From: Desulfatitalea alkaliphila
GTDB lineage: Bacteria > Desulfobacterota > Desulfobacteria > Desulfobacterales > Desulfosarcinaceae
Direction: 5' to 3'
DNA length: 64,000 bases
Assembly (NCBI RefSeq): GCF_022968795.1
Contig: NZ_JALJRB010000008.1
Span: 62,001-126,000, forward strand
Each line of letters starts with the position of its first letter. Position 1 is the first letter of the stretch. The notes beneath the pieces are model-generated. The model was given only the letters and a program-made list of their open reading frames with translations, searched no databases and had not been told where the DNA came from. A program made the position numbers and the translations under genes. Positions 1 to 8,824 of the stretch are shown piece after piece.

Positions 1-603
1 TTGATCTACTTTTTACGGGAGCGGCTCACCACCGTGCGCCTGCGCGGCTTCACCATCGCCTTGGGCCTGTTGTTCAGCCTCTCCCTGCTCGCCTATGCCG
101 GTCACGCCTTCATCGGTCCCGCTTTTACCGAACGGCCCAAGCGGGTGCACTTCCCCGGACTGGCCCTGGCGGATGAGGTGACCCGGCGCTGGCACGACCA
201 TTTCGAGAAACCGCCGGAAATCATCATCGGCTCGTACTGGGTGGCCGGCAACGTGGCCTATTACGCACCGCACCGGGCGACGGTCTTCATCGACGCCGAT
301 CCCGGCAAAGCCCCATGGGTCACGCCGGAGCAGATGCGCCGCCACGGTGCGGTCATCATCGGTTTCAGCCGCCGCGAGGCGCTCCAGATGGTGCCCTTCG
401 ATCCGGAGCGGGTGATCGATACCGGCCCCGTCACGCTGGCGCCCGAGTATTGGAAAGATCTGAAACCATTTGAATTTTGGATGCTCATTCTGCCGCCCTC
501 AGATAAAGCCGGCGCAGATTTAGGGCGCATTGCAGTGGATGGCGCAACCGACAGGGCCGCAATGGCCGAGGATGCCGTGACCAGCGCATTGCAGAGGTGG
601 TGA
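1..603 (+). CDS. C-terminal part of a GT39/ArnT-like membrane glycosyltransferase (5' truncated by window)
   Basis: The reading frame is open from base 1 and no ribosome site is visible, so this is the 3' end of a longer gene that starts outside the window. A hydrophobic segment near residues 17-37 is followed by a soluble C-terminal domain. Segments such as GNVAYYAPHRATVFID resemble the C-terminal soluble portion of family 39 glycosyltransferases, which move sugars from polyprenyl-phosphate donors to lipid A or other envelope acceptors in the periplasm. The same type of C-terminal domain occurs in the complete GT39 gene at 29909-31504. Its stop codon overlaps the start of the next gene, a GT2 that could make the polyprenyl-phosphate sugar. 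The family call rests on the C-terminal part only. Confidence 0.6.
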   Translation: MIYFLRERLTTVRLRGFTIALGLLFSLSLLAYAGHAFIGPAFTERPKRVHFPGLALADEVTRRWHDHFEKPPEIIIGSYWVAGNVAYYAPHRATVFIDADPGKAPWVTPEQMRRHGAVIIGFSRREALQMVPFDPERVIDTGPVTLAPEYWKDLKPFEFWMLILPPSDKAGADLGRIAVDGATDRAAMAEDAVTSALQRW

Positions 604-1556
604 TGGATCGCGTGTGTATTTTGATGCCGTTGTTCAACGATTGGGCCTCGGCGCAGATTTTAATTCCCCGCATTGATAAGGCGGTGACGGCCTGGCAGAG
701 CCGGATCACCCTGGTGATGGTGGACGATGGTTCAAAGGATCCCATGCCCGAAGCGGACCAGCTGATCGGCGACAGCACGCATATCGCCGAAGTGCGGGTC
801 ATCCATCTGACCCGCAACCGGGGGCACCAGCGCGCCATCGCCGTGGGCCTGGCCTACGCCCACGGCCGGGGCGACTTTTCGGCGGTCTATGTGATGGACA
901 GCGACGGGGAGGATCCCCCGGAAGAGCTGGAGGACCTGCGGCGCGCCGGTTTGCAGCACCCGGAGGCCATCGTCACCGCGGACCGCGCCAGCCGCTCCGA
1001 AGGGCCCCTGTTTCGGCTCGGCTATCGCTGCTACCGGCTGCTGTTTCGGCTGCTGACCGGCGTCGCCATCCGCTTCGGCAATTTCTGCCGCATCCCGGCC
1101 GTGCAGCTGGAACGCCTGGTGCACTATGCCGATCTGTGGAACAGCCTGTCGGGCTGCATTAAAAAGTCGCACCTGCCCACCACGGGCATTCCTTCCCATC
1201 GGGCGGTGCGCTACATCGGGCCGTCCAAAATGAATTTGATGGCCCTGGTGCTCCACGGTCTGAATGCCGTGGCGGTGTTTCATGAAACGGCCCTGGTGCG
1301 GATGTTGCTGATCATCGCCCTGGCGGCGGGGGTTGCCGCCGCGGGCTGGCTGGCGAGTCTTTTCGGGTCGGCCGCGGCCGGCGTCGCCGCCTGGGGGCTG
1401 TTGCTGGCCATGGTCCTGCTGACCGGCATGGTCCTGCTGGCCGTTACTTTGGCCCAATTGCAGGGGCGCAGCCGTTTCAAGGAAGGCCCCGCCGCCTTTT
1501 GGCAAAGCCAGGTGCGGCAAATCGCGGCGTTGCGCGAACCGCGATCCGAATCATGA
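603..1556 (+). CDS. GT2 family glycosyltransferase with C-terminal membrane helices
   Basis: About 317 residues. The N-terminus is a GT-A fold: a hydrophobic strand (VCILMPLFND), a VDDGSKD nucleotide-binding motif near residue 40 and a DSDGEDPPEE motif near residue 100 that fits the metal-binding DxD region. Two long hydrophobic helices follow near residues 235-290. This layout matches the polyprenyl-phosphate glycosyltransferase (DPMS/ArnC-like) group. The ATG at 603 is chosen because GAGG at 594-597 is well spaced and the codon overlaps the preceding stop as TGATG. GTG codons at 597 and 600 are alternatives. With the upstream GT39 it could form a donor-maker/transferase pair; the sugar is unknown. 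Confidence 0.8.
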   Translation: MDRVCILMPLFNDWASAQILIPRIDKAVTAWQSRITLVMVDDGSKDPMPEADQLIGDSTHIAEVRVIHLTRNRGHQRAIAVGLAYAHGRGDFSAVYVMDSDGEDPPEELEDLRRAGLQHPEAIVTADRASRSEGPLFRLGYRCYRLLFRLLTGVAIRFGNFCRIPAVQLERLVHYADLWNSLSGCIKKSHLPTTGIPSHRAVRYIGPSKMNLMALVLHGLNAVAVFHETALVRMLLIIALAAGVAAAGWLASLFGSAAAGVAAWGLLLAMVLLTGMVLLAVTLAQLQGRSRFKEGPAAFWQSQVRQIAALREPRSES

Positions 1557-1583
1557 TCAAGGAAGAAAAGAGGTTTTTTACCC

Positions 1584-2528
1584 ATGCCGACCCGCAATCT
1601 CTCCTACCGCCTGATTAAAGGCGTCATCACCCTGCTGGCGCGAGTGCCCCGACCGCTGATGGCCCGCTTGGCAGTGCCGGTGGGCCGGCTCTGGTATTCG
1701 CTGGATCGCCGCCACCGCACCATTGCCGCCGACAACATGGCCCGCGCCATGGGCGACACTTTCTCCGAACGACAACGGGAGCGGCTGCTACGCGCCAACT
1801 TCATCCAGCTGGCCACCACGGCGCTGGAGATGCCCTCCCTGCTGCATTTGAGCCGCGATAATCTGGATCAATATGCACTTTTCGAGGGTGTCGAACACGT
1901 TATCCGTGCAAGGGACCAAGGCAAGGGGGTGCTGCTGCTCACTGGCCATTTCGGTAACTGGGAACTGTTCAACCTGGTGACCGCCCTGAAATTCGGTCCG
2001 GGATACGCCCTGGCGCGGCCGCTGGACTACGCCCCCATGGACCGCGTACTCAACGAAATCCGCACCCGCACCGGCAACACCATGGTGGACAAGCAGGACA
2101 GCGCCAACCGGGTGCGCCAATTGTTGCGCGACAAGCAGATGGTGGGAATTCTGCTGGACCAGAACGCCTCCTGGTATGAAGGAGTCTACGTGCGCTTTTT
2201 CGGACAGCCGGCATGCACCAACAAGGGGATGGCCATGTTTGCCCTGCGATACGGCACTCCGGTAGTGCCGGCCTACAACATCCGCGGCCGGGACGGCCGC
2301 TACAATATCATTTTCGAGCCGCCGTTGCCCATGATCAAGACCGGCGACACCCGCCGTGATATCCTGGACAACACGCTCCAGTACAACCGGGCCATCGAAA
2401 ACTTCATCCGGAAGGCCCCCGACCACTGGTTCTGGGTCCACCGGCGCTGGCGCATTATCGGCGTGCCGGAAAAGGCTAGGGACAAGATAGTCGTCGACGA
2501 TGGAATTGAATTGGACCTGAGCCAATGA
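1584..2528 (+). CDS. LpxL/HtrB-type lipid A late acyltransferase
   Basis: 314 residues, the usual length for this family. LpxL-type enzymes transfer acyl chains from acyl-ACP to Kdo-lipid A precursors at the inner membrane. The catalytic HxxxxE motif is visible as GHFGNWE near residue 121, preceded by a glycine-rich strand (GKGVLLLTG). A DQNASWYEG segment and a C-terminal WFWVHRRW box are also typical. The last four bases overlap the next start (ATGA), so it is probably translated together with the GT4 gene. It could use a lipid other than lipid A as acceptor. It is the first of two unrelated acyltransferase types in the window; the other is DUF374 at 25264. Confidence 0.85.
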   Translation: MPTRNLSYRLIKGVITLLARVPRPLMARLAVPVGRLWYSLDRRHRTIAADNMARAMGDTFSERQRERLLRANFIQLATTALEMPSLLHLSRDNLDQYALFEGVEHVIRARDQGKGVLLLTGHFGNWELFNLVTALKFGPGYALARPLDYAPMDRVLNEIRTRTGNTMVDKQDSANRVRQLLRDKQMVGILLDQNASWYEGVYVRFFGQPACTNKGMAMFALRYGTPVVPAYNIRGRDGRYNIIFEPPLPMIKTGDTRRDILDNTLQYNRAIENFIRKAPDHWFWVHRRWRIIGVPEKARDKIVVDDGIELDLSQ

Positions 2529-3721
2529 CCGAACGAGCCGGCACGCAGAAGACGAAACAACGCCTGACTGTCTTACAGATGCTACCTGAACTCAAGGAGG
2601 GTGGCGTAGAGTGCGAAACCGTTGAAATGGCGGCACATCTGGTCCAAAGGGGTCACAACTCCATAGTCGCCACTCAGGGCGGACGCATGGTAGCCACCTT
2701 AGAGGCCGAGGGGAGCACCCATATTCTTTACCGTCATTTGGGTGAAAAGAGTCCACGATGTTTAGGACATATCCCAGCACTGCGCAGGCTGTTGCTCGAA
2801 AGGCGGGTGAACGTGCTTCACCTGCGTTCGCGCGTGCCTGCCTGGGTGGGCTATCTCACCTGGCTCAGCCTTCCCAAACCCTTGCGTCCCTGCATAGTGA
2901 CAACCTTCCACGGCTTCTATTCGGTTAACGCCTTCAGCGCAATAATGACCAAGGGACAAAAAACGATTGCCGTATCCGAAACTATAAAAGATCACATCCT
3001 CGAGAACTACCAAATTCCTGAAAGACGCGTCGAGGTGATCTACAGCGGATTTGATGACCATCTGTTCAATCCGGATTTGGTAAGTACAGAGCGAATCGAG
3101 GCCATCCTGTCCGGATGGCAGTTGCCCCTCCCGGACGTTCCGATCATTTTTTTTCCGGGGCGCATCACGCGTCTTAAAGGACATATTCTTTTTATCCGGA
3201 GCCTGGCGATGATCAAAGACCATGGTTGGATAGCGGTATGTGCTGGCGATGTGAATGAAAATCCGAACCTTGCCGCCGAACTCAAGGAGATGATAACAAC
3301 TTTTGGCCTTGGCGATCGCATTCTCTTTCCGGGCTACTGCACGGACATGCCGGCCGCCCTGATGACAGCGCACCTTGTGGTGGTGCCCTCCATCAAACCG
3401 GAATCGTTCGGCCGCACGGCAGTGGAAGCACAGGCCATGGGCAAGCCGGTGATTGCCTCAGCGCATGGCGGCAGCCTGGAAACGGTAGTGGACCGAAGAA
3501 CCGGACTGCTGGTGAAACCCAACGATGCGAACGAAATGGCGAAAGCTTTAAAATTGCTGCTTTCAGATCCGAAGCTTGCCGTCCGGTTGGGCCAAGCCGG
3601 CCAACTGCGTGTGCGAGAGAAATTTGTTGCCAGGCAGATGTTCGATAAAACGCTTCGGCTTTACACCGATCTGAAAGCAGAAACACATCCATATTTACTC
3701 AGGGAAACGAGGCACTCATGA
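2525..3721 (+). CDS. GT4 family glycosyltransferase (GT-B fold)
   Basis: 398 residues. A first Rossmann-like half (LQMLPELKEGGVE near the start) is followed by the GT4 core: FFPGRITRLKG near residue 210, a GYCTDMPAAL segment, and the donor-sugar motif KPESFGRTAVEAQAMG near residue 291 with the EX7E glutamates. Such enzymes add sugars to the LPS core or related glycans on the cytoplasmic face of the inner membrane. It overlaps the preceding acyltransferase and the following PAP2 gene by ATGA junctions. GC content appears somewhat lower here than in flanking genes. The acceptor cannot be read from sequence. Confidence 0.85.
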   Translation: MTERAGTQKTKQRLTVLQMLPELKEGGVECETVEMAAHLVQRGHNSIVATQGGRMVATLEAEGSTHILYRHLGEKSPRCLGHIPALRRLLLERRVNVLHLRSRVPAWVGYLTWLSLPKPLRPCIVTTFHGFYSVNAFSAIMTKGQKTIAVSETIKDHILENYQIPERRVEVIYSGFDDHLFNPDLVSTERIEAILSGWQLPLPDVPIIFFPGRITRLKGHILFIRSLAMIKDHGWIAVCAGDVNENPNLAAELKEMITTFGLGDRILFPGYCTDMPAALMTAHLVVVPSIKPESFGRTAVEAQAMGKPVIASAHGGSLETVVDRRTGLLVKPNDANEMAKALKLLLSDPKLAVRLGQAGQLRVREKFVARQMFDKTLRLYTDLKAETHPYLLRETRHS

Positions 3722-4395
3722 AGCGAATAGCTGGAATCCCACCGCTCTGTTTTGCCGTCTTTATCGCTCTGGCGCTGGTGTTCATCCTCCTGCCCCAAAT
3801 CGATCTTTGGATGTCGGGCCTTTTCTGGGATCCGGAGCACCGTTTTTTCCGATACCATACGCCTGCCGTGCTCTTGGTCTATCACAGCGTCGAAGTGCTC
3901 AGCATCGCCCTTGTGATAGGGTTGCTCATCCTGATCGCCATTATTATGAAAAAAGGTCGCGCCGTCTGGGGAGTGACCCGAAAAGAGTGCTTCTATCTAC
4001 TGGTGGTACTGGCCCTTGGTCCCGGATTGGTTGTGAATGTGATCAGCAAAAATATCTCTGGCCGAGCACGACCCAACTATGTCGAGCCGTTCGGTGGCGA
4101 ACAGCAATTTACGCCCGCCTTTGTATTGTCCGATCAATGCAGCAGGAATTGCTCGTTTGTGAGCGGTCATGCCTCAATTGGCTTCTATTTCGTAGCATTG
4201 GCACTGGTTTTGCGGCAGCACCGCAAAAAGACCTTTGTCGCTGCGATTGCGTATGGTACACTTGTAGGATTTGGTCGAATTGCTCAAGGCGGTCACTATC
4301 TGAGTGATGTGGTTTTTGCATTCTTTTTTGTCTACTTCACCGCCCGTGCAACCTATTACATCATGTTCGAACGGTCCGCCGAACGCTCCCCGTAA
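3718..4395 (+). CDS. PAP2 family membrane phosphatase (LpxE/PgpB-like)
   Basis: 225 residues with about six hydrophobic helices. The tripartite PAP2 signature is intact: KNISGRARP near residue 110, SGHA near residue 147 and RIAQGGHYLSDV near residue 185. Members remove phosphate from lipid phosphates, including lipid A 1-phosphate (LpxE), undecaprenyl pyrophosphate and phosphatidylglycerol phosphate. The operon position behind an LpxL-type acyltransferase and a GT4 favours a lipid A or glycolipid substrate, but this is inference. Its 3' end overlaps the convergent O-antigen ligase gene by 35 bp. Confidence 0.8.
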   Translation: MKRIAGIPPLCFAVFIALALVFILLPQIDLWMSGLFWDPEHRFFRYHTPAVLLVYHSVEVLSIALVIGLLILIAIIMKKGRAVWGVTRKECFYLLVVLALGPGLVVNVISKNISGRARPNYVEPFGGEQQFTPAFVLSDQCSRNCSFVSGHASIGFYFVALALVLRQHRKKTFVAAIAYGTLVGFGRIAQGGHYLSDVVFAFFFVYFTARATYYIMFERSAERSP

Positions 4396-5608
4396 ACACC
4401 GTTAAATAGACAAACAAAGCATGGTACCAATTGGCATAAATACTCCAACCGGTCAGACCAATGACCAGAAAGATCGGCGGCCAAAGTACCAGACCATACC
4501 TGAAAGTTTCCTCGGATTGACAATAAACGACCTTCGCGATCCGGAAGGACAGCCAGCAGAACAGCACCAGGCCGACAATACCGGTGCAGGAGAGTACCAT
4601 TAGCGGCAAGTTGTGGGCATGCATCATCTCAGCCGCGAGCCACTTTTTACCGTCCGGGGCTATAAAGGGCGCCACTTTACCTGAAGCCGCCATCTCCCTG
4701 GTGGCATCTTGAAATGAAGAGATCCCCACCCCGAAAATGGGATTTTCCTGGAACACGGCCCAGGCAATTTTATAAAAACCAAACCTGTCGTACACGCTAT
4801 CCAGCGGTTGATTGAGCACATACATGGTCCCAACCCCGCCGACCAAAAGTACTATGGGAATTATGACGAGCAGGGATTTAACCGCCAAGCGCCGATATAA
4901 AAGGTAGATTACCCAAAAACTGAGACCGGTCCCGGTTGCCAGGATGGCGGTTCGCACGCGCATATCGACCACAACTACCAATGCAGCCACTCCCAAGGCC
5001 AGCAGTACACATTTAATTTTTCCAGAAACAGGTGCAAGGGAGAAGGCCCAGGCGATAAACATGGGGCCAAGGTATGCAAAAAGCCCTGCGATTCGGGAAG
5101 CCTCCTTTAATTTGCTGGTATAGCGGGCCAGGGGCTTTCCCATGAGATCCCATCCGAAGGCGTTCGCCGATAGGATATTGGCTATCGCCAGCAGTATGCC
5201 GCCGGCCATGCCTATGAGAAAATATCGCACCACAGGCAACCGCCGGGATACATCCAGCATGGCTGCCAAAAAGAGCAGATGGCGAAAAAAAACAATGTCG
5301 TGGGCAGCCCCTTTACTTCCCGGCCCATTGACCGCCAGACTGATCAGGATGGATGCAAACATCAACAGCCAAGGAACAACAATTGGGTGCTTGAACAGGA
5401 TCGGCAAGGGATTTTCCCGCACAAGGAACAACCGAACGATCCAGCTGAGCCCCACGATCGACAGGATCGACTCATAACCGGCATTGCCGATCACAATACC
5501 CATGGGCAGAAATCCCCCGGCGACTGCGCAAAGACGATCCAGGCGATCCGCCCATGCTGGGTGTCGGGTTGCTTCCGTCCTGCTTTCTCCAAAAATTTTT
5601 CTCATCAT
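4361..5608 (-). CDS. O-antigen ligase family protein (WaaL/Wzy_C-like)
   Basis: About 415 residues with ten or more predicted membrane helices and one large periplasmic loop near residues 285-335, the classic layout of the Wzy_C/WaaL superfamily. A conserved-type histidine region (MMHAHNLPL) sits at the end of the loop. WaaL joins undecaprenyl-linked O-polysaccharide to lipid A-core in the periplasm; O-antigen polymerases share the fold, so the exact role is open. The start at 5608 is chosen because tandem ATGs overlap the stop of the upstream GT2 gene. It is the last gene of the leftward LPS operon. Confidence 0.78.
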   Translation of the reverse strand: MMRKIFGESRTEATRHPAWADRLDRLCAVAGGFLPMGIVIGNAGYESILSIVGLSWIVRLFLVRENPLPILFKHPIVVPWLLMFASILISLAVNGPGSKGAAHDIVFFRHLLFLAAMLDVSRRLPVVRYFLIGMAGGILLAIANILSANAFGWDLMGKPLARYTSKLKEASRIAGLFAYLGPMFIAWAFSLAPVSGKIKCVLLALGVAALVVVVDMRVRTAILATGTGLSFWVIYLLYRRLAVKSLLVIIPIVLLVGGVGTMYVLNQPLDSVYDRFGFYKIAWAVFQENPIFGVGISSFQDATREMAASGKVAPFIAPDGKKWLAAEMMHAHNLPLMVLSCTGIVGLVLFCWLSFRIAKVVYCQSEETFRYGLVLWPPIFLVIGLTGWSIYANWYHALFVYLTVFTGSVRRTVRT

Positions 5609-6531
5609 GAATCCAAACGCCGGATACCGCTGACCCGGGAAAAAAACAGGTTCGCCCGTTCCAGGGCTTGAGGTGTCGCTGTTTTTCGAATCTTGGAAAT
5701 CAGATAGTCCGTGAAATAAGTTGTGAAATAGGGGTGTCGATACACTATCCGCGCCGACTTCCATGTCACTGAGACCATCTTCATCATCAGCCGATTCTTG
5801 ATCGATTTCGGCATCGGCCTGATTTCATCTACGGCATGACGGTAGGCCAAAAAGCCGTCATGGTGCAATTGTACTTCGTTGGCAGAGGCTTTACCCTCTC
5901 CTTGAGCAATCCAATAAAGCACTATCCCCGAGTAATCTATCAACATATTTGCTTTTGCGCATAACCGGATGGGCAGGGATTCGTCCTGGATAAAAATACG
6001 TTCATCGCACCCGCCCGACGCCGCATAAAGGGATTTGGTAGTCATCAGGCCCATCCGCACAAAGCCCCCCTTTAGAATGTACTCAAGGGGCCGGTCCGAC
6101 ACCGTGTACGGCGGGTCGTCCTGGATGGTTGCACCTAAGAGGTGCTCTCCTCTTCCGTGGCACTTTTTGCATTGTCCGTATATAATATCGGCCCGTTCTT
6201 TTTTAAGCAGGGCCAGCATCTTTTCAGCGGCATTGGTAGGAATGATATCGTCTGCATCGAGCAAGTAGAGATAGTCGCCCCGGGCGTGGCGCGCCCCCTG
6301 ATTCAATCGTACCGACGGCCCCATATTATCCGTATTGCGGATTATCGTCACATTGGCCATCCCCTGAGTCTGTTTTTCGATGACGGTAATGGAGTCATCC
6401 GTGGAGCAATCGTCTACAAACAAATACTCCCGGGTGAAATCACCCCTCTGATCTCGAAGTGAGGCGATCGTGTCCGCCAAATAGGCCTGCTTGTTATATA
6501 CGGTCAATACAAAGCTCAGATCAACTGGCAT
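5605..6531 (-). CDS. GT2 family glycosyltransferase
   Basis: 308 residues. The GT-A motifs are clear: SFVLTVYNK at the start, VDDCSTDDS near residue 40 and DADDIIP near residue 95. It probably adds a sugar to the LPS core or O-unit in the cytoplasm. The ATG at 6531 is preferred to an upstream in-frame ATG because the family alignment begins right after it. A CKKCH sequence near residue 120 resembles a heme-binding motif but the protein has no signal peptide. It overlaps the ligase gene downstream. GC is lower than in the lpx genes, as is common for O-antigen genes. Confidence 0.85.
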   Translation of the reverse strand: MPVDLSFVLTVYNKQAYLADTIASLRDQRGDFTREYLFVDDCSTDDSITVIEKQTQGMANVTIIRNTDNMGPSVRLNQGARHARGDYLYLLDADDIIPTNAAEKMLALLKKERADIIYGQCKKCHGRGEHLLGATIQDDPPYTVSDRPLEYILKGGFVRMGLMTTKSLYAASGGCDERIFIQDESLPIRLCAKANMLIDYSGIVLYWIAQGEGKASANEVQLHHDGFLAYRHAVDEIRPMPKSIKNRLMMKMVSVTWKSARIVYRHPYFTTYFTDYLISKIRKTATPQALERANLFFSRVSGIRRLDS

Positions 6532-6662
6532 TATCGATTCCCTGTCGTTCCTGTCACCACCGCCCAAATCCGCGCGGCCTTCTTGTGTTTGCTGGCGCAG
6601 GGCACCGCCGATTGCCCAAAAATCACAATCCTGTTTCCGGTGTCGCCTCAAGTGTTCAGATT

Positions 6663-7652
6663 TTAATCCCTACTGATTCTTGAAATCACAGTATCAGGGT
6701 CAAGCCGATTCGGCCACCAATGACGCAGGATCTCCTCCGCGCAACGGTGGGCCTCATCCAGTTGCGGTCCGGTACCCGGGCGCCGGCCCCGGCGCCACAT
6801 ATCGAAGGTCACCACCCCCTGGTGCCGGATCAGGTATTCGATGCCGGTCTGGAACTTGTTTTGCGGCCGTTTCCAGCGCACCGGCAGCACCCCCACGCGG
6901 CAGCCGGCGGTGAGGGCTTCATAGACCATGGAGACGCTGTCGGCGGTGACCCAGACGGTCCGGTGGGCATCGTAGGCCGCTTCGATCCACCCCGGCGGCG
7001 TCTCACGGGCGTCAAAAAAGGCGGTGCGCTCATCGCCGGCGGCAAAGGCGGCCAATTGGGTCACCATCTCAGCCGGGGTGCGGGGCGATGAAGAGATGGT
7101 CCAGCGCAGACCGGTTTCCCCTCCCACCAGGGCCGCCACCTGTTCCATGAGGGCCGCCGAATCCCAGACATGGCTTTTGGGATCCACCCCGCCGATGAGC
7201 AACAACCCCCGGCCGGGATCGTGGGCGCGCCGGTTGCAGCCGGTGCCCGGCGGGCCGATGGTCCGCAACACATTGGCGGCGGGCCGCACCTTGTCGTGCA
7301 TGGGCACCAAGCAAAGATCGATCCAGGGACGGCGCAACGGATCGGGCGCCATACAGGTGATGACCCGACCGCCGTGGCGCCGTTTGTAAGCCAACATGGG
7401 CAAATGGGTGCGCGCTCCGGTGCCGATGATCAGGTCCGTGCCATGGCGCTGTTGCGCCGCGGGTCGCAGCAGTCGCAGCAGGGCGGCGCCGTCGGCGGCC
7501 AAGGCGCGCAGGCCGTCAGCGGGCGGCTGCGACAGGCGCAGCTCCTTGACCGACACGGGCGTCAAGCGTTCCAGGACCTGGATGATGCCCCGGGTTTGTT
7601 TCTCGTGTCCCAAGCGGCCGTCCAAAAAAGCCGCGATGGATAGCGGGTTCAT
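6663..7652 (-). CDS. ELM1/DUF1022 family protein
   Basis: About 329 residues, matching the ELM1 (mitochondrial fission-like, DUF1022) family of GT-B-like proteins. Visible hallmarks are DGRLGHEKQ at the N-terminus and VTADSVSMVYEAL near residue 230. Bacterial members are often encoded beside lpxK and waaA, and a nucleoside-sugar-binding role in envelope glycan synthesis is suspected but not shown. The start at 7652 overlaps the lpxK stop (ATGA), which supports a shared transcript. A 130-bp gap separates it from the GT2 gene downstream. Confidence 0.8.
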   Translation of the reverse strand: MNPLSIAAFLDGRLGHEKQTRGIIQVLERLTPVSVKELRLSQPPADGLRALAADGAALLRLLRPAAQQRHGTDLIIGTGARTHLPMLAYKRRHGGRVITCMAPDPLRRPWIDLCLVPMHDKVRPAANVLRTIGPPGTGCNRRAHDPGRGLLLIGGVDPKSHVWDSAALMEQVAALVGGETGLRWTISSSPRTPAEMVTQLAAFAAGDERTAFFDARETPPGWIEAAYDAHRTVWVTADSVSMVYEALTAGCRVGVLPVRWKRPQNKFQTGIEYLIRHQGVVTFDMWRRGRRPGTGPQLDEAHRCAEEILRHWWPNRLDPDTVISRISRD

Positions 7653-8824
7653 TGAGATCCGCCTTTCTGCGTGCGATCCGCGCGGGCGGCAAGGCGTTGT
7701 TGCAGGAAATTGTCGAAGGCGCCGCCGCCGTCCGGGAAGGCCATCCGCACCCCGACCACCACCAGGTCCAGAGGCCATTCGTGCCGCCGGACGAGCCGCG
7801 CGTAATCCTTTTCGGTGGTGACCAGCAGCTCCGCCCCCTTTGCCGCCGCCCGGTCAAAGATCAGCGCCAGTTCCGCTTCGGTGTAAGGGTGGTGGTCGGG
7901 ATAGTCGAGATGCCCCACGACCTTGCAGCCGGCGGATTGCACTCCTTGGCGAAAGTCATCGTTGCGAGCGATACCGGAGAAGGCGAAGGCCCGTCGGCCA
8001 CGGATCAGCCCCAAGCCATCCGAACCGAGGCCCACCGGGGCCGGGGGCAGCACGCCCCTTCGGCCGCCGACCACCCGGCAGATGAAAGGAGCGTGGCGGG
8101 TGGCGAACAGGGGTTTGTCCGCGGGCACGCCCACCGGCCGCTTGACCGACCCGCCCGCCATATCGTCCCGGCAGCGCGTCAACACCAGGGCATGGGCCCG
8201 CGCCAGGGCGGAGGGCGGTTCGCGCAGCATGCCCCGGGGCAGCAACCACCCGTTGCCGAAGGGGCGGTCCTGGTCCAGCAGCACCAGATCGATGTCCCGC
8301 ACCAAGCGCAGATGCTGGAAAGCGTCGTCACAGACGATCACATCGGGCCGGAAACGCTCTATGGCCAGCCGGCCGGCGGCCAGGCGATCCCCGCCCACCA
8401 GCACCGGCACCCCCGGCAACCGCAACGCCATCATGACCGGTTCGTCTCCCGCCGCGGCGGCATCGCACAACACTTGCCGACCGTCGCCGACCACGGCGGC
8501 GCTGCCGGACAGCGTCCCTTTGTAACCGCGGCTGATGACCGCGACACCATATCCCCAACCGCGCACCCGTTGCGCCACGTGGATGGTCATGGGGCTCTTG
8601 CCGGTGCCGCCGGCGGTCAGGTTGCCGACGGCGATGACCGTGCAGGGCAATCGGCCCCGGCTCAGCCGATTGCCTGCGTAAAGCCGGGCGCGGATCGCCA
8701 TGATGCGGCCGTAACCCAATGCCAAAGGGGTCAGCAATGCCCGCGTTGCGGGCCAGCGACCGTTGTCGCGCCCTTCGATGATGGCCCGCAGCCGTGTTTC
8801 GACCGATCGGCGCATGCGCGTCAT
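7649..8824 (-). CDS. lpxK: Tetraacyldisaccharide 4'-kinase
   Basis: 391 residues. LpxK phosphorylates the 4' position of the tetraacyl disaccharide to give lipid IVA at the inner membrane. The P-loop (VGNLTAGGTGKSP) is at residues 66-78, followed by ISRGYKG and VCDDAFQH motifs that match the family, and a GIARNDDF segment near residue 265. It overlaps the waaA stop by ATGA and the downstream ELM1 start in the same way. The order waaA-lpxK is common in Desulfobacterota. Confidence 0.95.
   Translation of the reverse strand: MTRMRRSVETRLRAIIEGRDNGRWPATRALLTPLALGYGRIMAIRARLYAGNRLSRGRLPCTVIAVGNLTAGGTGKSPMTIHVAQRVRGWGYGVAVISRGYKGTLSGSAAVVGDGRQVLCDAAAAGDEPVMMALRLPGVPVLVGGDRLAAGRLAIERFRPDVIVCDDAFQHLRLVRDIDLVLLDQDRPFGNGWLLPRGMLREPPSALARAHALVLTRCRDDMAGGSVKRPVGVPADKPLFATRHAPFICRVVGGRRGVLPPAPVGLGSDGLGLIRGRRAFAFSGIARNDDFRQGVQSAGCKVVGHLDYPDHHPYTEAELALIFDRAAAKGAELLVTTEKDYARLVRRHEWPLDLVVVGVRMAFPDGGGAFDNFLQQRLAARADRTQKGGSQ

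Noticed and set aside
6162-6176. CXXCH heme-binding motif (CKKCH) in the GT2 protein
   Set aside because: The protein is cytoplasmic, lacks a signal peptide and is otherwise a normal GT2; a single motif is likely chance.
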